DNA of 64,000 nt from Celeribacter marinus. Lineage in GTDB: Bacteria > Pseudomonadota > Alphaproteobacteria > Rhodobacterales > Rhodobacteraceae. This document shows, one piece after another, positions 36,199-45,548 of the stretch (its first letter is position 1; each line of letters starts with the position of its first letter). The stretch spans positions 1,750,932 to 1,814,931 of the forward strand of contig NZ_CP012023.1 of assembly GCF_001308265.1 (NCBI RefSeq), given 5' to 3'. The position numbers and the translations under genes were made by a program. The notes below the pieces were generated by a model, which saw only the letters and a list, made by a program, of their open reading frames with translations, was not told the origin of the DNA and searched no databases.

Positions 36199-36768
36199 TC
36201 ACTTTTGCATTGCCGTTCTCACAGGGACATGGTCGACTGTGCCTTGCGCCGCTACTTCGTCCACAATGAGTCTGTTTTTTCTGTCCAGATAAAGCACATG
36301 AAGTCTTTCTATCCCGCAATGAGACAAAACTGTGTGGCAGTAGTCCACGACTGCATTCCAGCTCGACAGAATGGGCAATGTTAGAACGCGCGCACGCGCC
36401 AATCTGTGTGCGCTCGCTTCGATAAGCTTGAGTTCTTGGGCGGCTTCCAAGGTCATCCCGTCAATTTGTAAAAGGCGCGCTACTGGCGCCGAAATCGTCG
36501 TGCTGTAATCCCCAAACGTATGTAAAAGGCGCTCCACCAAGGATCTGACATCGGCGCGAGGTAGCGCACGGCCAACCACAAGGTCCAATAAATCTGAGTC
36601 TTGCAATGCCGCACCACCACCTGACATCAGCCTATTGTGTAAATCGTGCCTATGATTGCGCAAGATGCTGGGCAGGCGCGCGGGCATTTGAACGGGACGT
36701 GCATCGTCGAGGTCAAAGAGCCATTGCGGCATTTGCGGGAAGTCATGGGAAGCGGGTATCTTGGACAT
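36199..36768 (-). pseudogene. radC: radC, 3' half removed at the IS21 junction
   Basis: The N-terminal part of RadC is present: helical region ALQDSDLLDLVVGRALPRADVR, ALQDSDLLDL being the usual LSDxELLAxLL position, then LQIDGMTLEAAQELKLIEA and the start of the JAB/MPN domain, LHVLYLDRKNRLIVDE with QGTVDHVPV. Directly after that valine the frame enters the end of the IS element at 36221 and stops after six foreign residues. The metal-binding HxH(P)SGDPxPSxxD motif and everything after it are missing, and no remnant is found on the other side of the IS. The remaining product would be catalytically dead. The start is ATG 36768; no good ribosome site is seen. Confidence 0.88.
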
Positions 36769-36849
36769 TCTAAAACAGTGACGTGGAATCACTAAATTTT
36801 AGGTTAAGGATGTTTTTGAATCTACTGGAGCAAAACACTATCGCCGCCG

Positions 36850-36881
36850 AAAAAACGAGGCGCTGTAACGCCCCGTTTTTA
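36850..36881 (-). terminator. Terminator after dnaJ
   Basis: On the minus strand AAAACGGGGCG, loop TTACAG, CGCCTCGTTTT with extra T: an 11-bp stem with one mismatch, 5 bases after the dnaJ stop. Confidence 0.85.
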
Positions 36882-36885
36882 AATC

Positions 36886-38037
36886 TTAGTGTGTCATGCC
36901 ATCCCAAAAACTCTTTACCTTCTTAAAGAAGGACGAGCTTTCGGGACTGTTGTCCTCACCGAGCTTATCGAACTCGCGCAAGAGCTCCTTTTGCTTGGTG
37001 GACAGGTTCACCGGTGTCTCGACGCCGAGCTCTATGAACATATCGCCTTGGCCTGCGCCCCGCAGCATTGGCATTCCTTTTGCCCGAAGGCGCATTTGGC
37101 GGCCCGTTTGGCTACCTGCGGGAATTTTGACTCGGCTGCGGCCACCATCGATGGTTGGAACCTCAATGTCCCCTCCCAGCGCGGCGGTGGTCATTGAAAC
37201 GGGAACGGCGCAATGTAGATGCATTCCGTCACGTTCAAAAATCGGGTGCGGCTGTACTTCTATAAAGATGTAGAGATCGCCTGTGGGGCCACCGCGCAAA
37301 CCCGCTTCGCCTTCGCCTGATAGGCGAATTCGAGTGCCTGTCTCGACGCCAGCAGGAATGTTGACTGACAATGAACGTTCTTTTTCAACGCGCCCCGCCC
37401 CATGACAATCCTTGCACGGATCTTTGATCGTTTGACCTATACCACCACATGCGGGACAGGTGCGTTCAACTGTAAAGAAGCCTTGTTGAGCACGCACTTT
37501 GCCCATGCCTGAACATGATGGACAGGTTTGAGGTTCTGCGCCGTTCGCCGCACCTGTCCCAGTGCAGGTTTTGCAGCTGACGGACGTTGGCACATTGATG
37601 GTCTTTTGTGACCCCTTATATGCGTCCTCAAGGGAGACACGCATGTTGTAGCGCAAGTCAGAGCCACGTTGCGCGCGAGAGCGTCCACCGCCACCACGTT
37701 GCTGCCCCCCCATGAAGTCGCCAAACAGATCGTCAAATACGTCAGAGAACGCAGATGAAAAGTCGCCTTGTCCGTGTCCGCCAAACCCACCGGGACGCCC
37801 GCCTCCACCCTGCTCAAATGCCGCATGACCAAATCGATCATATGCCGCCTTTTTCTCAGGATCTTTGAGTGCGTCGTACGCCTCGTTTGCTTCTTTGAAC
37901 TTTGCTTCAGCTTCGGGGTTATCGGCGTTTCGGTCAGGGTGAAACTCCATCGCTTTTTTGCGATAGGCTTTTTTCAACTCACCCGCATCCGCGCCTTTTC
38001 CAACACCGAGGACTTCGTAATAGTCGCGTTTTGCCAT
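36886..38037 (-). CDS. dnaJ: Chaperone DnaJ
   Basis: Co-chaperone that stimulates DnaK ATPase and delivers substrates. 383 residues: J domain with HPD at 33-35, Gly/Phe-rich linker ([20 protein letters not shown]), zinc domain with four CxxCxGxG repeats ([32 protein letters not shown]), then substrate-binding C-terminal domains. The ATG at 38037 follows AGGAGGG. It is downstream of dnaK by 71 bases; a long hairpin lies in the gap. All key residues are intact. Confidence 0.98.
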   Translation of the reverse strand: MAKRDYYEVLGVGKGADAGELKKAYRKKAMEFHPDRNADNPEAEAKFKEANEAYDALKDPEKKAAYDRFGHAAFEQGGGGRPGGFGGHGQGDFSSAFSDVFDDLFGDFMGGQQRGGGGRSRAQRGSDLRYNMRVSLEDAYKGSQKTINVPTSVSCKTCTGTGAANGAEPQTCPSCSGMGKVRAQQGFFTVERTCPACGGIGQTIKDPCKDCHGAGRVEKERSLSVNIPAGVETGTRIRLSGEGEAGLRGGPTGDLYIFIEVQPHPIFERDGMHLHCAVPVSMTTAALGGDIEVPTIDGGRSRVKIPAGSQTGRQMRLRAKGMPMLRGAGQGDMFIELGVETPVNLSTKQKELLREFDKLGEDNSPESSSFFKKVKSFWDGMTH

Positions 38038-38062
38038 GGATTACACCCTCCTGGAACGCGAT

Positions 38063-38089
38063 GGCCGGCCTGCACAAGACAGGCCGGCC
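38063..38089 (-). repeat. Hairpin in the dnaK-dnaJ gap
   Basis: GGCCGGCCTG, 7-nt loop, CAGGCCGGCC: a perfect 10-bp GC stem without a T tail. It probably partially terminates or stabilises the dnaK 3' end so that more DnaK than DnaJ is made (inference). Confidence 0.75.
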
Positions 38090-38108
38090 GATCGGACCCA
38101 ATCAACGT

Positions 38109-40028
38109 TTATGAACGCTTGTTGTCGTCCAGATCTTCGAAATCAGCATCGACAATATCATCGTCAACGCCAGATGGGCCATCGTCACTCATGTCCATGT
38201 CGCCATCACCAGATGCCTCTTGGCTAGACTTGTAGATCGCCTCACCAAGTTTCATCGCAGCTTCGGTTACGTTTTGAACACCAGAGCGAATTTTGCCTGC
38301 ATCTTCGGTTTCCAACTGATCTTTCAGCGCCACAATCGCGAGCTCGATAGCTTCGATAGTGGTTGGATCGACCTTGGCGCCATGCTCTTCCATCGACTTT
38401 TCGGTCGAGTGGATGAGGCTCTCGGCCTGGTTTTTGGCTTCGACGAGCTCTTTGCGCTCTTTGTCTGCTTCCGCGTTTGCTTCGGCGTCTTTCACCATTT
38501 GATCGATATCGGCGTCAGATAGGCCACCCGATGCTTGGATCGTAATCCGCTGCTCTTTGCCTGTGCCTTTGTCTTTAGCGCCCACTTCGACGATGCCATC
38601 GGCATTGATGTCAAAGGTGACTTCAATCTGAGGCAAACCGCGTGGAGCAGGTGGAAGACCCTCAAGGTTGAATTGACCCAACATCTTGTTGTCGGCTGCC
38701 ATTTCACGCTCACCTTGGAAGACGCGCAATGTCACGGCCGACTGGTTGTCTTCTGCGGTCGAGAAGACCTGAGACTTTTTCGTCGGGATCGTTGTGTTGC
38801 GGTCGATCAAGCGTGTGAATACACCGCCGAGTGTTTCGATGCCGAGCGACAATGGAGTGACGTCGAGCAAAAGCACGTCTTTGACATCGCCTTGTAGTAC
38901 GCCCGCTTGAATGGCGGCACCCATGGCTACAACTTCGTCAGGGTTCACACCCTTGTGTGGCTCTTTGCCAAAGAACTTTGTCACTTCTTCGATCACTTTT
39001 GGCATACGTGTCATGCCGCCAACGAGAACGATCTCGTCGATGTCGGATGTGGACAGGCCTGCGTCTTTCAATGCAGCTTGGCATGGCTTGATCGAGTTCT
39101 TAATCAAGTCACCAACGAGGCTTTCAAGTTTTGCGCGCGTCAATTTGACGACGAGGTGCAAAGGTGTGCCTGTCGCAGGATCCATAGAGATAAACGGTTG
39201 GTTGATCTCGGTCTGTGTGGATGACGACAGTTCGATCTTTGCTTTTTCAGCCGCCTCTTTGAGACGCTGCAACGCCATCTTGTCTTTGGTTAGGTCGACG
39301 CCGTGTTCTTTTTTAAACTCGCTCGCAAAATAGCTGACGATACGCATGTCGAAATCTTCACCGCCGAGGAAGGTGTCGCCGTTGGTTGCTTGTACTTCAA
39401 ACACGCCGTCGCCAAGCTCAAGGATGGTGACGTCGAATGTACCGCCGCCAAGGTCATAGACCGCGATGGTTTTGGTGTCCTCTTTGTCGAGACCATAGGC
39501 CAACGCCGCCGCTGTGGGCTCGTTGATGATCCGCAAAACTTCGAGGCCGGCAATTTTGCCAGCGTCTTTAGTCGCTTGGCGTTGCGCATCGTTGAAGTAG
39601 GCCGGAACTGTAATAACCGCCTGTGTCACTTCTTCGCCGAGGTAAGACTCAGCTGTTTCTTTCATCTTGCCGAGAATGAATGCAGAGATTTGCGATGGCG
39701 AATACTTGTCGCCTTTAACGCTTACCCAGGCATCACCATTGCCGCCATCGACAATCTCGTAAGGAACAAGGTTCTTGTCCTTTTCCACTTCGGCGTCACC
39801 TGCGCGGCGGCCGATAAGGCGCTTTACGGCGAAAACTGTATTTTCGGGGTTGGTCACAGCTTGGCGTTTTGCGGCTTGGCCGACAAGGCGCTCATTGTCT
39901 GTGAAGCCGACGATAGACGGCGTTGTGCGCGCGCCTTCTGAATTCTCGATGACACGCGGCTGTGAACCGTCCATGATTGCGACGCAGGAGTTTGTGGTCC
40001 CGAGGTCGATACCGATGACTTTAGCCAT
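38109..40028 (-). CDS. dnaK: Chaperone DnaK (Hsp70)
   Basis: ATP-driven chaperone of 639 residues. Nucleotide-binding signatures are [17 protein letters not shown] at the N-terminus, [16 protein letters not shown] and [12 protein letters not shown]; the linker is [13 protein letters not shown]; the substrate domain and helical lid follow, ending in an acidic tail ([16 protein letters not shown]). Length and motifs are normal. It is preceded by an RpoH-type promoter 115 bases upstream, so it is heat-induced as expected. Confidence 0.99.
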   Translation of the reverse strand: MAKVIGIDLGTTNSCVAIMDGSQPRVIENSEGARTTPSIVGFTDNERLVGQAAKRQAVTNPENTVFAVKRLIGRRAGDAEVEKDKNLVPYEIVDGGNGDAWVSVKGDKYSPSQISAFILGKMKETAESYLGEEVTQAVITVPAYFNDAQRQATKDAGKIAGLEVLRIINEPTAAALAYGLDKEDTKTIAVYDLGGGTFDVTILELGDGVFEVQATNGDTFLGGEDFDMRIVSYFASEFKKEHGVDLTKDKMALQRLKEAAEKAKIELSSSTQTEINQPFISMDPATGTPLHLVVKLTRAKLESLVGDLIKNSIKPCQAALKDAGLSTSDIDEIVLVGGMTRMPKVIEEVTKFFGKEPHKGVNPDEVVAMGAAIQAGVLQGDVKDVLLLDVTPLSLGIETLGGVFTRLIDRNTTIPTKKSQVFSTAEDNQSAVTLRVFQGEREMAADNKMLGQFNLEGLPPAPRGLPQIEVTFDINADGIVEVGAKDKGTGKEQRITIQASGGLSDADIDQMVKDAEANAEADKERKELVEAKNQAESLIHSTEKSMEEHGAKVDPTTIEAIELAIVALKDQLETEDAGKIRSGVQNVTEAAMKLGEAIYKSSQEASGDGDMDMSDDGPSGVDDDIVDADFEDLDDNKRS

Positions 40029-40143
40029 ACCTTTAAGTCCTCTTCTTGGCGATGTTTTGACGTTGGGCCCATTCAGGCACCCGCCATCAATCCCAGTGTT
40101 GAATGTTTAAGACCGGATTGAACCGATCAGTGCTTCGATGCGT

Positions 40144-40172
40144 ATATAGGGATGCGTTTTGGCCCCTGCAAG
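40144..40172 (-). promoter_or_regulatory. RpoH (sigma-32) heat-shock promoter of dnaK
   Basis: On the minus strand CTTG (40169-40172), an 18-base spacer, CCTATAT (40144-40150). This fits the alphaproteobacterial RpoH consensus CTTG-N17/18-CYTATNT at every defined position. It implies a leader of roughly 110 bases before dnaK. Confidence 0.8.
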
Positions 40173-40230
40173 TTGTGTGAGGCCCCTAAAAAGGTGAAAA
40201 TTGCAGTCATTGACGAAGGAACCTACTTTA

Positions 40231-40851
40231 ATGACCAAAAAATATGACATCACACCACTCGATTTAAAGAGCATGCAGGTGTTCAAGGGGCTGATTCACA
40301 CGTCGCTTCAGTCTGAAATTGTTTCTGATTTGCGTGATGTCGTCCGTGAGGCACCTGTATTTTCGCCTATGACGCCGTATGGCAAGCCTATGTCGGTAAG
40401 AATGACCTCGGCCGGTCGGTTCGGTTGGGTGTCGGATCGGCATGGTTACCGGTACAGCGAGACTCACCCTGACGGCGCACCGTGGCCGCTCATTCCTGAA
40501 CGAATTTTAAATATTTGGGACACTGTCGCACCTTTGGCGCGAAAGCCCGAATGCTGCTTGGTCAATTTTTATGGCGAAGATGCTAAAATGGGTATGCATC
40601 AAGATCGGGATGAAAGTGATTTTGAACAACCCGTTGTGTCAATTTCGCTCGGTGATGAGGCGCTTTTTCGGGTCGGGAATGCAACCCGGGGCGGCAAGAC
40701 GGAGAGTATTTGGCTTCAGTCGGGAGATGTCGTTGTTATGAGCGGCGCGGCGAGGTTGCTCTATCACGGAATTGACCGTGTGAAATATGGTTCAAGCCAA
40801 CTGTTGCCTAAGTCGGGGCGCATTAATTTGACGATGCGGGTGGTAACGTAA
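40231..40851 (+). CDS. alkB: AlkB-family Fe(II)/2-oxoglutarate dioxygenase
   Basis: Oxidative demethylase that directly repairs N1-methyladenine and N3-methylcytosine in DNA or RNA. The 206 residues contain the iron facial triad His123-x-Asp125 (MHQDRDE) and His179 (LLYHGIDR), and the 2-oxoglutarate motif RxNxTxR as RINLTMR (Arg197 to Arg203). VNFYGEDAKMGMHQD is the classical AlkB block. The ATG at 40231 has GAAGGA 10 bases upstream; an upstream TTG (40201) is in frame but less likely. It is divergent from dnaK and converges with the ABC permease, leaving 6 bases. Confidence 0.94.
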   Translation: MTKKYDITPLDLKSMQVFKGLIHTSLQSEIVSDLRDVVREAPVFSPMTPYGKPMSVRMTSAGRFGWVSDRHGYRYSETHPDGAPWPLIPERILNIWDTVAPLARKPECCLVNFYGEDAKMGMHQDRDESDFEQPVVSISLGDEALFRVGNATRGGKTESIWLQSGDVVVMSGAARLLYHGIDRVKYGSSQLLPKSGRINLTMRVVT

Positions 40852-40857
40852 GGCACG

Positions 40858-41676
40858 TTACCGAGCTGACCAACTTGCCGAGGCGCGTTTTCGAGTGAAA
40901 AACTCAGCCAAAAGCCCAATGGTAAGGAAGACCAATGAAAACATGAGCGGATAGAGTGGTGAACTATAGTGAGGATTGTAGTTCACAAAGGTGTATCCGC
41001 GGGCTTGGTCGATTGTGTGAAATAACGGATTCCATTTGAAAAACGCCAGCATGAACCCCGGCATTGCGTTTGCAAGAAACATCTTGCCGGATGTGAACAT
41101 ATTTGCCCGAGTGTAAAGGGTTTGAACGACACGCACGAATTCAGGCGCCCAAGGTTTGGCCGCGAGCACAACAGTGCCGATAGCCGCACCAGAGAACCAA
41201 GCCATCATGAACATCGCAAATGCACCAGGCAGATATTGGAATTCTACCCCACCCCATCCGAGCTGATACACAGTCAAAATGACTGCAACTGACAAGAATT
41301 GTATGTATAGCGCGCTGAGGGCGGCAGACGTGATCGAAATCGCCGTGTTCATTGGGGCGTGCTGCATCATTGGAGAGGTGCCTGATTCCGCGCTCGCGAC
41401 GTCTCCCAATGTCTTGTTGTGGGTTAGGAATAGAAAAATCCCTGACATGATAAATAAAATGAAATCACCGCGCACCGAGTTGCGGCTAATGCCTAAGATA
41501 CTCATCATAAAGGAAAATACAGCGACAAGAATGATTGCCTGTGAAATGTTGGTGATCAGACCAATCAATGGGCTACCGTGAGATTTTCGGACGTGCCGCA
41601 CCGTATTGTGAAAAATGAGCCGCAGAATATTGAATGCTGCCGAAAATCCGTTTTGTTGCGATGAGTATTTGAACAC
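40858..41676 (-). CDS. ABC-2 type polysaccharide/polyol exporter permease (KpsM-like)
   Basis: Integral membrane permease, 272 residues, of the capsule/O-antigen ABC-2 group. Several hydrophobic segments are visible, including LITNISQAIILVAVFSFMM, GDFILFIMSGIFLFLT, YIQFLSVAVILTVYQLGW, FAMFMMAWFSGAAIGTVVL and LYPLMFSLVFLTIGLLAEFF. NMFTSGKMFLANAMPGFM and FKWNPLFHTIDQARGY are the KpsM/Wzm-like cytoplasmic-loop signature. The start is GTG 41676, with AGGA 8 bases upstream; a longer frame to 41763 has no ribosome site. Its ATPase partner (KpsT-like) is not in this window. It is divergent from cysQ and lies near kdsB and the glycan locus, so it may export the polymer made there (inference). Confidence 0.85.
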   Translation of the reverse strand: MFKYSSQQNGFSAAFNILRLIFHNTVRHVRKSHGSPLIGLITNISQAIILVAVFSFMMSILGISRNSVRGDFILFIMSGIFLFLTHNKTLGDVASAESGTSPMMQHAPMNTAISITSAALSALYIQFLSVAVILTVYQLGWGGVEFQYLPGAFAMFMMAWFSGAAIGTVVLAAKPWAPEFVRVVQTLYTRANMFTSGKMFLANAMPGFMLAFFKWNPLFHTIDQARGYTFVNYNPHYSSPLYPLMFSLVFLTIGLLAEFFTRKRASASWSAR

Positions 41677-41821
41677 GTCAAAATTCCTACACAGGATGTC
41701 AAAAATGGCTGACTTGCCGATTGACCTTTGGTGAAGCATAAGATGCGAAAGTTGCATAATCAATTAAGCGGCATCAAGATACACCGCATTTACAGGGCAT
41801 CCGCCTTTTAAGGAGAGACCA

Positions 41822-42622
41822 TTGGATTTTGAAACACTTATTCCACTTATGCGCAGTCTTGCACTTGAGGCAGGTGACAAAATTATGGAGATCTACAATT
41901 CCGATGATTTTGAAGTGAGATCAAAATCGGATGATAGCCCCGTGACGATTGCGGACGAGGCGGCGGACGCCATTATTTCTGCGGGCTTGCGCGCGTCCTT
42001 TCCCGAAGTGACGCTGATTACCGAAGAACAAGCGCAGTCGCATGCGCTTAAGGCCGATACGTTTCTTATCGTTGACCCGCTTGATGGCACCAAAGAATTC
42101 ATCAATAGGCGCGGCGATTTCACGGTTAATATTGCGTATGTGGAAAACGGTGTGCCAACGCGCGGCGTGGTATATGCGCCAGCAAAAAACAGACTGTTCA
42201 TCACTGATGTAGACGGGAAATCCGTTGAAGAGGTCGGTCCATTTGCACGTGACATTGCGGGCGTTCAAAATAAGATATCCGTGAAAGTTCCAGACAACTC
42301 AGCGTTGCTTGTGGTCGCCTCTAAATCTCACCGCGATCAGGCGACCGAGGATTACATTAATAAATATAATGTGGCGGACAGCAAATCCGCGGGCTCTTCC
42401 CTAAAATTTTGCCTCGTCGCGACTGGCGAAGCGGATCTTTATCCGCGCGTTGGGCGCACGATGGAGTGGGATACCGCCGCGGGTCATGCCGTTTTGATTG
42501 GTGCGGGGGGGGATGTCGTACGCTTCGATACGCATGAGTCCTTGACCTACGGCAAAGAGGATTACGCCAATCCGTTCTTTATTGCTTACGCACCAGGTGT
42601 GGAGTTGAAATCAGCACAATGA
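41822..42622 (+). CDS. cysQ: 3'(2'),5'-bisphosphate nucleotidase CysQ
   Basis: Hydrolyses PAP (3'-phosphoadenosine 5'-phosphate), the toxic by-product of PAPS-dependent sulfation and of sulfate assimilation, to AMP. 266 residues of the inositol-monophosphatase fold: metal site ITEEQA, DPLDGTKEFI and WDTAAGHAVL. The start is TTG at 41822, preceded by AAGGAGAG; no nearby ATG exists. It overlaps kdsB by 4 bases. A PAPS-type sulfotransferase gene lies 7 kb downstream in the same direction, which gives CysQ an obvious local purpose. Confidence 0.95.
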   Translation: MDFETLIPLMRSLALEAGDKIMEIYNSDDFEVRSKSDDSPVTIADEAADAIISAGLRASFPEVTLITEEQAQSHALKADTFLIVDPLDGTKEFINRRGDFTVNIAYVENGVPTRGVVYAPAKNRLFITDVDGKSVEEVGPFARDIAGVQNKISVKVPDNSALLVVASKSHRDQATEDYINKYNVADSKSAGSSLKFCLVATGEADLYPRVGRTMEWDTAAGHAVLIGAGGDVVRFDTHESLTYGKEDYANPFFIAYAPGVELKSAQ

Positions 42623-43419
42623 AAACGCTTCTCGTTATACCCGCCCGCTATGCCTCGTCACGTTACCCCGGAAAGCCTCTTGTCGAGCTTGCGGGAAAGG
42701 GCGGCGTAAAGAAATCACTGATCCAACGGAGTTGGGAAGCGGCGCAATCGGTAAATGGCATTGACCGTGTTGTCGTGGCCACTGACGATAGTCGTATCCG
42801 CGATGCAGCCGAGGCGTTTGGTGCCGAGGTGGTGATGACCTCGTCCACTTGCGTCAACGGTACAGAACGTTGTGCAGAGGCCCACACGGCACTTGGGGAT
42901 GCGTATGACGTAGTGATCAACCTGCAAGGTGATGCGCCCCTCACCCCGCATTGGTTTGTCGAAACACTGGTGGACGATATTAAGTCGGACGAGGGTGCGT
43001 CGATGACGACCCCAGTTTTGCAATGTGACGGGCGCGCCCTAAACGGATTTTTGGAGGATCGTAAGGCGGGTCGCGTTGGCGGGACAACGGCCGTGTTTGA
43101 TGTGGACAAATACGCGCTTTATTTTTCCAAGGAAGTCATCCCGTACACCAATGCAGATTATGCGAATGATGACCCGACACCGGTATTTCATCATGTAGGC
43201 GTTTATGCTTACAAGGCCGAGGCATTGCGCAACTATCTTTCATGGCCGGAAGGTCCGCTTGAGCGTCTTGAAGGTCTGGAACAGTTGCGGTTCATTGAAA
43301 ACGGGCATCGGATCAAGTGTGTGAAGGTGCAATCACGCGGGCGTCAGTTTTGGGAGTTGAACAATCCGTCTGATGTCGAGCGCGTTGAATCGATGCTGCG
43401 CGATAATAATATGGAGTGA
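42619..43419 (+). CDS. kdsB: 3-deoxy-manno-octulosonate cytidylyltransferase (CMP-Kdo synthase)
   Basis: Activates Kdo with CTP for transfer to lipid A or capsule. 266 residues with the N-terminal nucleotide site VIPARYASSRYPGKPL, ATDDSRI, VNGTERCAEA and LQGDAPL, and the later HVGVYAYKAEALR. ATGA overlap with cysQ indicates one transcript. Arabinose-5-phosphate isomerase, which starts Kdo synthesis, lies at 54.0-55.0 kb. The 189-base gap after it before galU contains a small palindrome. Confidence 0.93.
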   Translation: MKTLLVIPARYASSRYPGKPLVELAGKGGVKKSLIQRSWEAAQSVNGIDRVVVATDDSRIRDAAEAFGAEVVMTSSTCVNGTERCAEAHTALGDAYDVVINLQGDAPLTPHWFVETLVDDIKSDEGASMTTPVLQCDGRALNGFLEDRKAGRVGGTTAVFDVDKYALYFSKEVIPYTNADYANDDPTPVFHHVGVYAYKAEALRNYLSWPEGPLERLEGLEQLRFIENGHRIKCVKVQSRGRQFWELNNPSDVERVESMLRDNNME

Positions 43420-43520
43420 AATGGTCGGCAGATTAAGTTTCGCCTAAATTAATAGCTCTGTGCCATAATTTTGAACGAGCATGGATGTAAGGTCACAATC
43501 GAACTATTTCGGGGCCTAAT

Positions 43521-43539
43521 TGTCAGGTCCATACTGACA
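43521..43539. repeat. Palindrome in the kdsB-galU gap
   Basis: TGTCAG-GTCCATA-CTGACA, a perfect 6-bp inverted repeat with 7-nt centre, 70 bases before galU. Operator-like or a weak hairpin; no T tail close by. Confidence 0.4.
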
Positions 43540-43608
43540 CCTTAGCTTTTCCCGTTTAGATGTGGGACGATTTTTTTGATTACGCCGTTATTTGGCGAAG
43601 GAGCAGTG

Positions 43609-44505
43609 ATGAACCGCAAGGTAACAAAAGCCATATTTCCAGTGGCTGGACTTGGAACCCGTTTTCTTCCCGCAACAAAGTCCGTGCCAAAAGAGATTAT
43701 GACTCTCGTTGATCGGCCTCTCATTCAATATGCGATTGATGAGGCACGCGCGGCTGGGATCAAGGAGTTCATTTTTGTTACCTCTCGCGGCAAAGGCGCA
43801 TTGGAAGACTACTTTGATCACGCGCCGATTCTGGAGCAAGAGCTGCGTAAAAAGGGTAAAGACGACCTTTTGGCGATCCTTAAAAACACAAATATGGATA
43901 GCGGTGAAATTGCCTACATCCGCCAACATAGGGCGCTTGGTCTTGGGCATGCTGTGTGGTGCGCCCGCCGTCTTTTGGGACCAAAAGAACCGTTTGCTGT
44001 AATTTTGCCCGATGATGTTATTGCGGCTGAAAAGCCCTGTCTTCAGCAAATGATGGAGGCCCACGCCGAACTTGGCGGGTCCATGGTTGCCGCGATGGAA
44101 GTTCCTCAGGATAAAGCGTCATCCTACGGCGTTTTGGATTTTGATGGTGAACAAGGGTCCGCTGTGTCTGTGAAGGGCATGGTTGAAAAGCCTCCGGCAG
44201 GCGAGGAGCCATCCAATCTTGCCGTGATTGGCCGCTATATTTTGTCTCCGGACGTGATGCGCAACCTAAATAAGAAAAAGGCGGGTTCTGGCGGAGAGAT
44301 TCAATTGACCGATGCGATTGCCGATGAAATCGCTGAGGGGCGCAACGTCTATGGTTATAAGTTCGAGGGACAGCGTTTTGATTGCGGCTCCAAGGCTGGT
44401 TTCTTGCAGGCGACGATTTCGTTTGGCCTATCGCGCCCTGAACTTCGCGATGACCTCCAAGAGTTTCTTGACGGTTTATCGTCCATGCGCGCTGCAGCAC
44501 AATAA
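43609..44505 (+). CDS. galU: UTP-glucose-1-phosphate uridylyltransferase
   Basis: Makes UDP-glucose from UTP and glucose-1-phosphate, cytoplasmic. 298 residues with FPVAGLGTRFLPATKSVPKE (nucleotide-binding loop), the lysine-containing segment VEKPPAGEEPSNLAVIGRY and the C-terminal GGEIQLTDAI. The ATG at 43609 has GAAGGAG 7 bases upstream; a further 33-base upstream extension was rejected. It is followed 8 bases later by galE, so they are expressed together to interconvert UDP-glucose and UDP-galactose. Confidence 0.97.
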   Translation: MNRKVTKAIFPVAGLGTRFLPATKSVPKEIMTLVDRPLIQYAIDEARAAGIKEFIFVTSRGKGALEDYFDHAPILEQELRKKGKDDLLAILKNTNMDSGEIAYIRQHRALGLGHAVWCARRLLGPKEPFAVILPDDVIAAEKPCLQQMMEAHAELGGSMVAAMEVPQDKASSYGVLDFDGEQGSAVSVKGMVEKPPAGEEPSNLAVIGRYILSPDVMRNLNKKKAGSGGEIQLTDAIADEIAEGRNVYGYKFEGQRFDCGSKAGFLQATISFGLSRPELRDDLQEFLDGLSSMRAAAQ

Positions 44506-44513
44506 GTGAAGAA

Positions 44514-45500
44514 ATGACGCAACATGTTATCGTAACAGGTGGGGCGGGCTATATTGGCTCGCATGCCTGCAAGGCCCTTCGTGCGGCCGGATTTATTCCG
44601 GTAACTGTGGATAATCTATCCACTGGCTGGGAGGACGCGGTCAAGTTCGGCCCATTTGAGCGGTGCGATTTGTTGGACCGTGACAACCTTGACGCGGTTT
44701 TTTCCAAATATAGCCCTGTTGCGGTTATGCATTTTGCGGCTTTCTCTCAGGTGGGAGAAAGCATGCACGATCCTGCAAAATATTGGCGCAACAACGTTAT
44801 TGGGTCGTTGACGTTGGTAGAGGCAGCGGTCGCAGCCAATTGCCTCAATTTTGTATTCTCATCGACATGTGCGACTTATGGCGATCAAGACAACGTTGTT
44901 TTAGATGAGAATAGCGTTCAACTTCCGATCAACTCCTATGGCGCGTCCAAGAAAGCCGTTGAGGATATCCTTGGTAACTTTCAGCAAGCATTTGGGCTTG
45001 ATCACGTTATCTTTCGCTACTTCAATGTGGCGGGTGGTGATCCCGATGGTGAGGTTGGCGAGTTCCATCAGCCCGAGACGCATTTGATTCCGCTCATGCT
45101 TGATGCAATTTCTGGAAAACGTGATGCGTTGACCATCTTTGGCACTGATTATGAAACGCCTGACGGGACATGTGTGCGTGACTATGTCCATGTCTGCGAT
45201 CTCGTTGATGCGCATGTTTTGGGTCTGAAATGGTTGCTTGAAGGTAAAGGCAGCCGCGTGTTCAATCTTGGCACCGGTGACGGATTCTCTGTTCGTGAAG
45301 TGATTGATCATTCGCGTGCAGTTACCAACAAAGAGGTGCCATACGTAGAAGGAGCGCGCCGCGCTGGGGATTGTACAAAACTGGTTTCAGGGTCAGAGCG
45401 GGCCGTGACGGAGTTGGGTTGGGCCCCGATGCGATCTAATCTTGGCGAGATGATTGCAGATGCGTGGCGATGGCACCAAACTGGCCACTATGAAAAGTGA
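44514..45500 (+). CDS. galE: UDP-glucose 4-epimerase
   Basis: NAD-dependent interconversion of UDP-glucose and UDP-galactose. 328 residues: Rossmann loop VTGGAGYIGSHACKAL, FSSTCATYG, catalytic Tyr142 and Lys146 in SYGASKKAVE, and TCVRDYVHVCDLVDAHV. Close to the standard short-chain epimerase. It precedes three glycosyltransferase genes on the same strand and likely supplies UDP-galactose (or the GlcNAc pair, if of broad specificity). Confidence 0.95.
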   Translation: MTQHVIVTGGAGYIGSHACKALRAAGFIPVTVDNLSTGWEDAVKFGPFERCDLLDRDNLDAVFSKYSPVAVMHFAAFSQVGESMHDPAKYWRNNVIGSLTLVEAAVAANCLNFVFSSTCATYGDQDNVVLDENSVQLPINSYGASKKAVEDILGNFQQAFGLDHVIFRYFNVAGGDPDGEVGEFHQPETHLIPLMLDAISGKRDALTIFGTDYETPDGTCVRDYVHVCDLVDAHVLGLKWLLEGKGSRVFNLGTGDGFSVREVIDHSRAVTNKEVPYVEGARRAGDCTKLVSGSERAVTELGWAPMRSNLGEMIADAWRWHQTGHYEK

Positions 45501-45548
45501 TTTGAATACGCATAAAATGTTCCCTAACGGACGGTGAGGGGTACAGCT

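Larger units (their letters stand above)
33680..36221 (-). mobile_element. IS21-family insertion sequence, about 2.54 kb
   Basis: Contains istA and istB in one operon with the 4-base overlap typical of IS21. The ends are TG...CA. Left end TGTCAACGGCAGAGTAAAA and right end (reverse strand) TGAGAACGGCAATGCAAAA match at 20 of 30 positions. A second internal pair (33709-33734 and 36143-36168, GGGCAG.G.AAAA..TTGCCAC.TTG) matches at 21 of 26. Paired end repeats of this kind are the multiple transposase-binding sites of the family. No direct target duplication is visible: left flank ends ACTTAATGG, right flank begins CAGGGACATGG. The right end lies inside radC. Confidence 0.9.

Noticed and set aside
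31398..36221. Possible CRISPR or defence island next to secA
   Set aside because: No regular spacer-repeat array and no nuclease, helicase or toxin-antitoxin pair; only recombinases and an IS are present.
34610..36292. 560-codon plus-strand frame across istA
   Set aside because: Antisense of an intact transposase with DDE residues; no domain is recognised on the plus strand.
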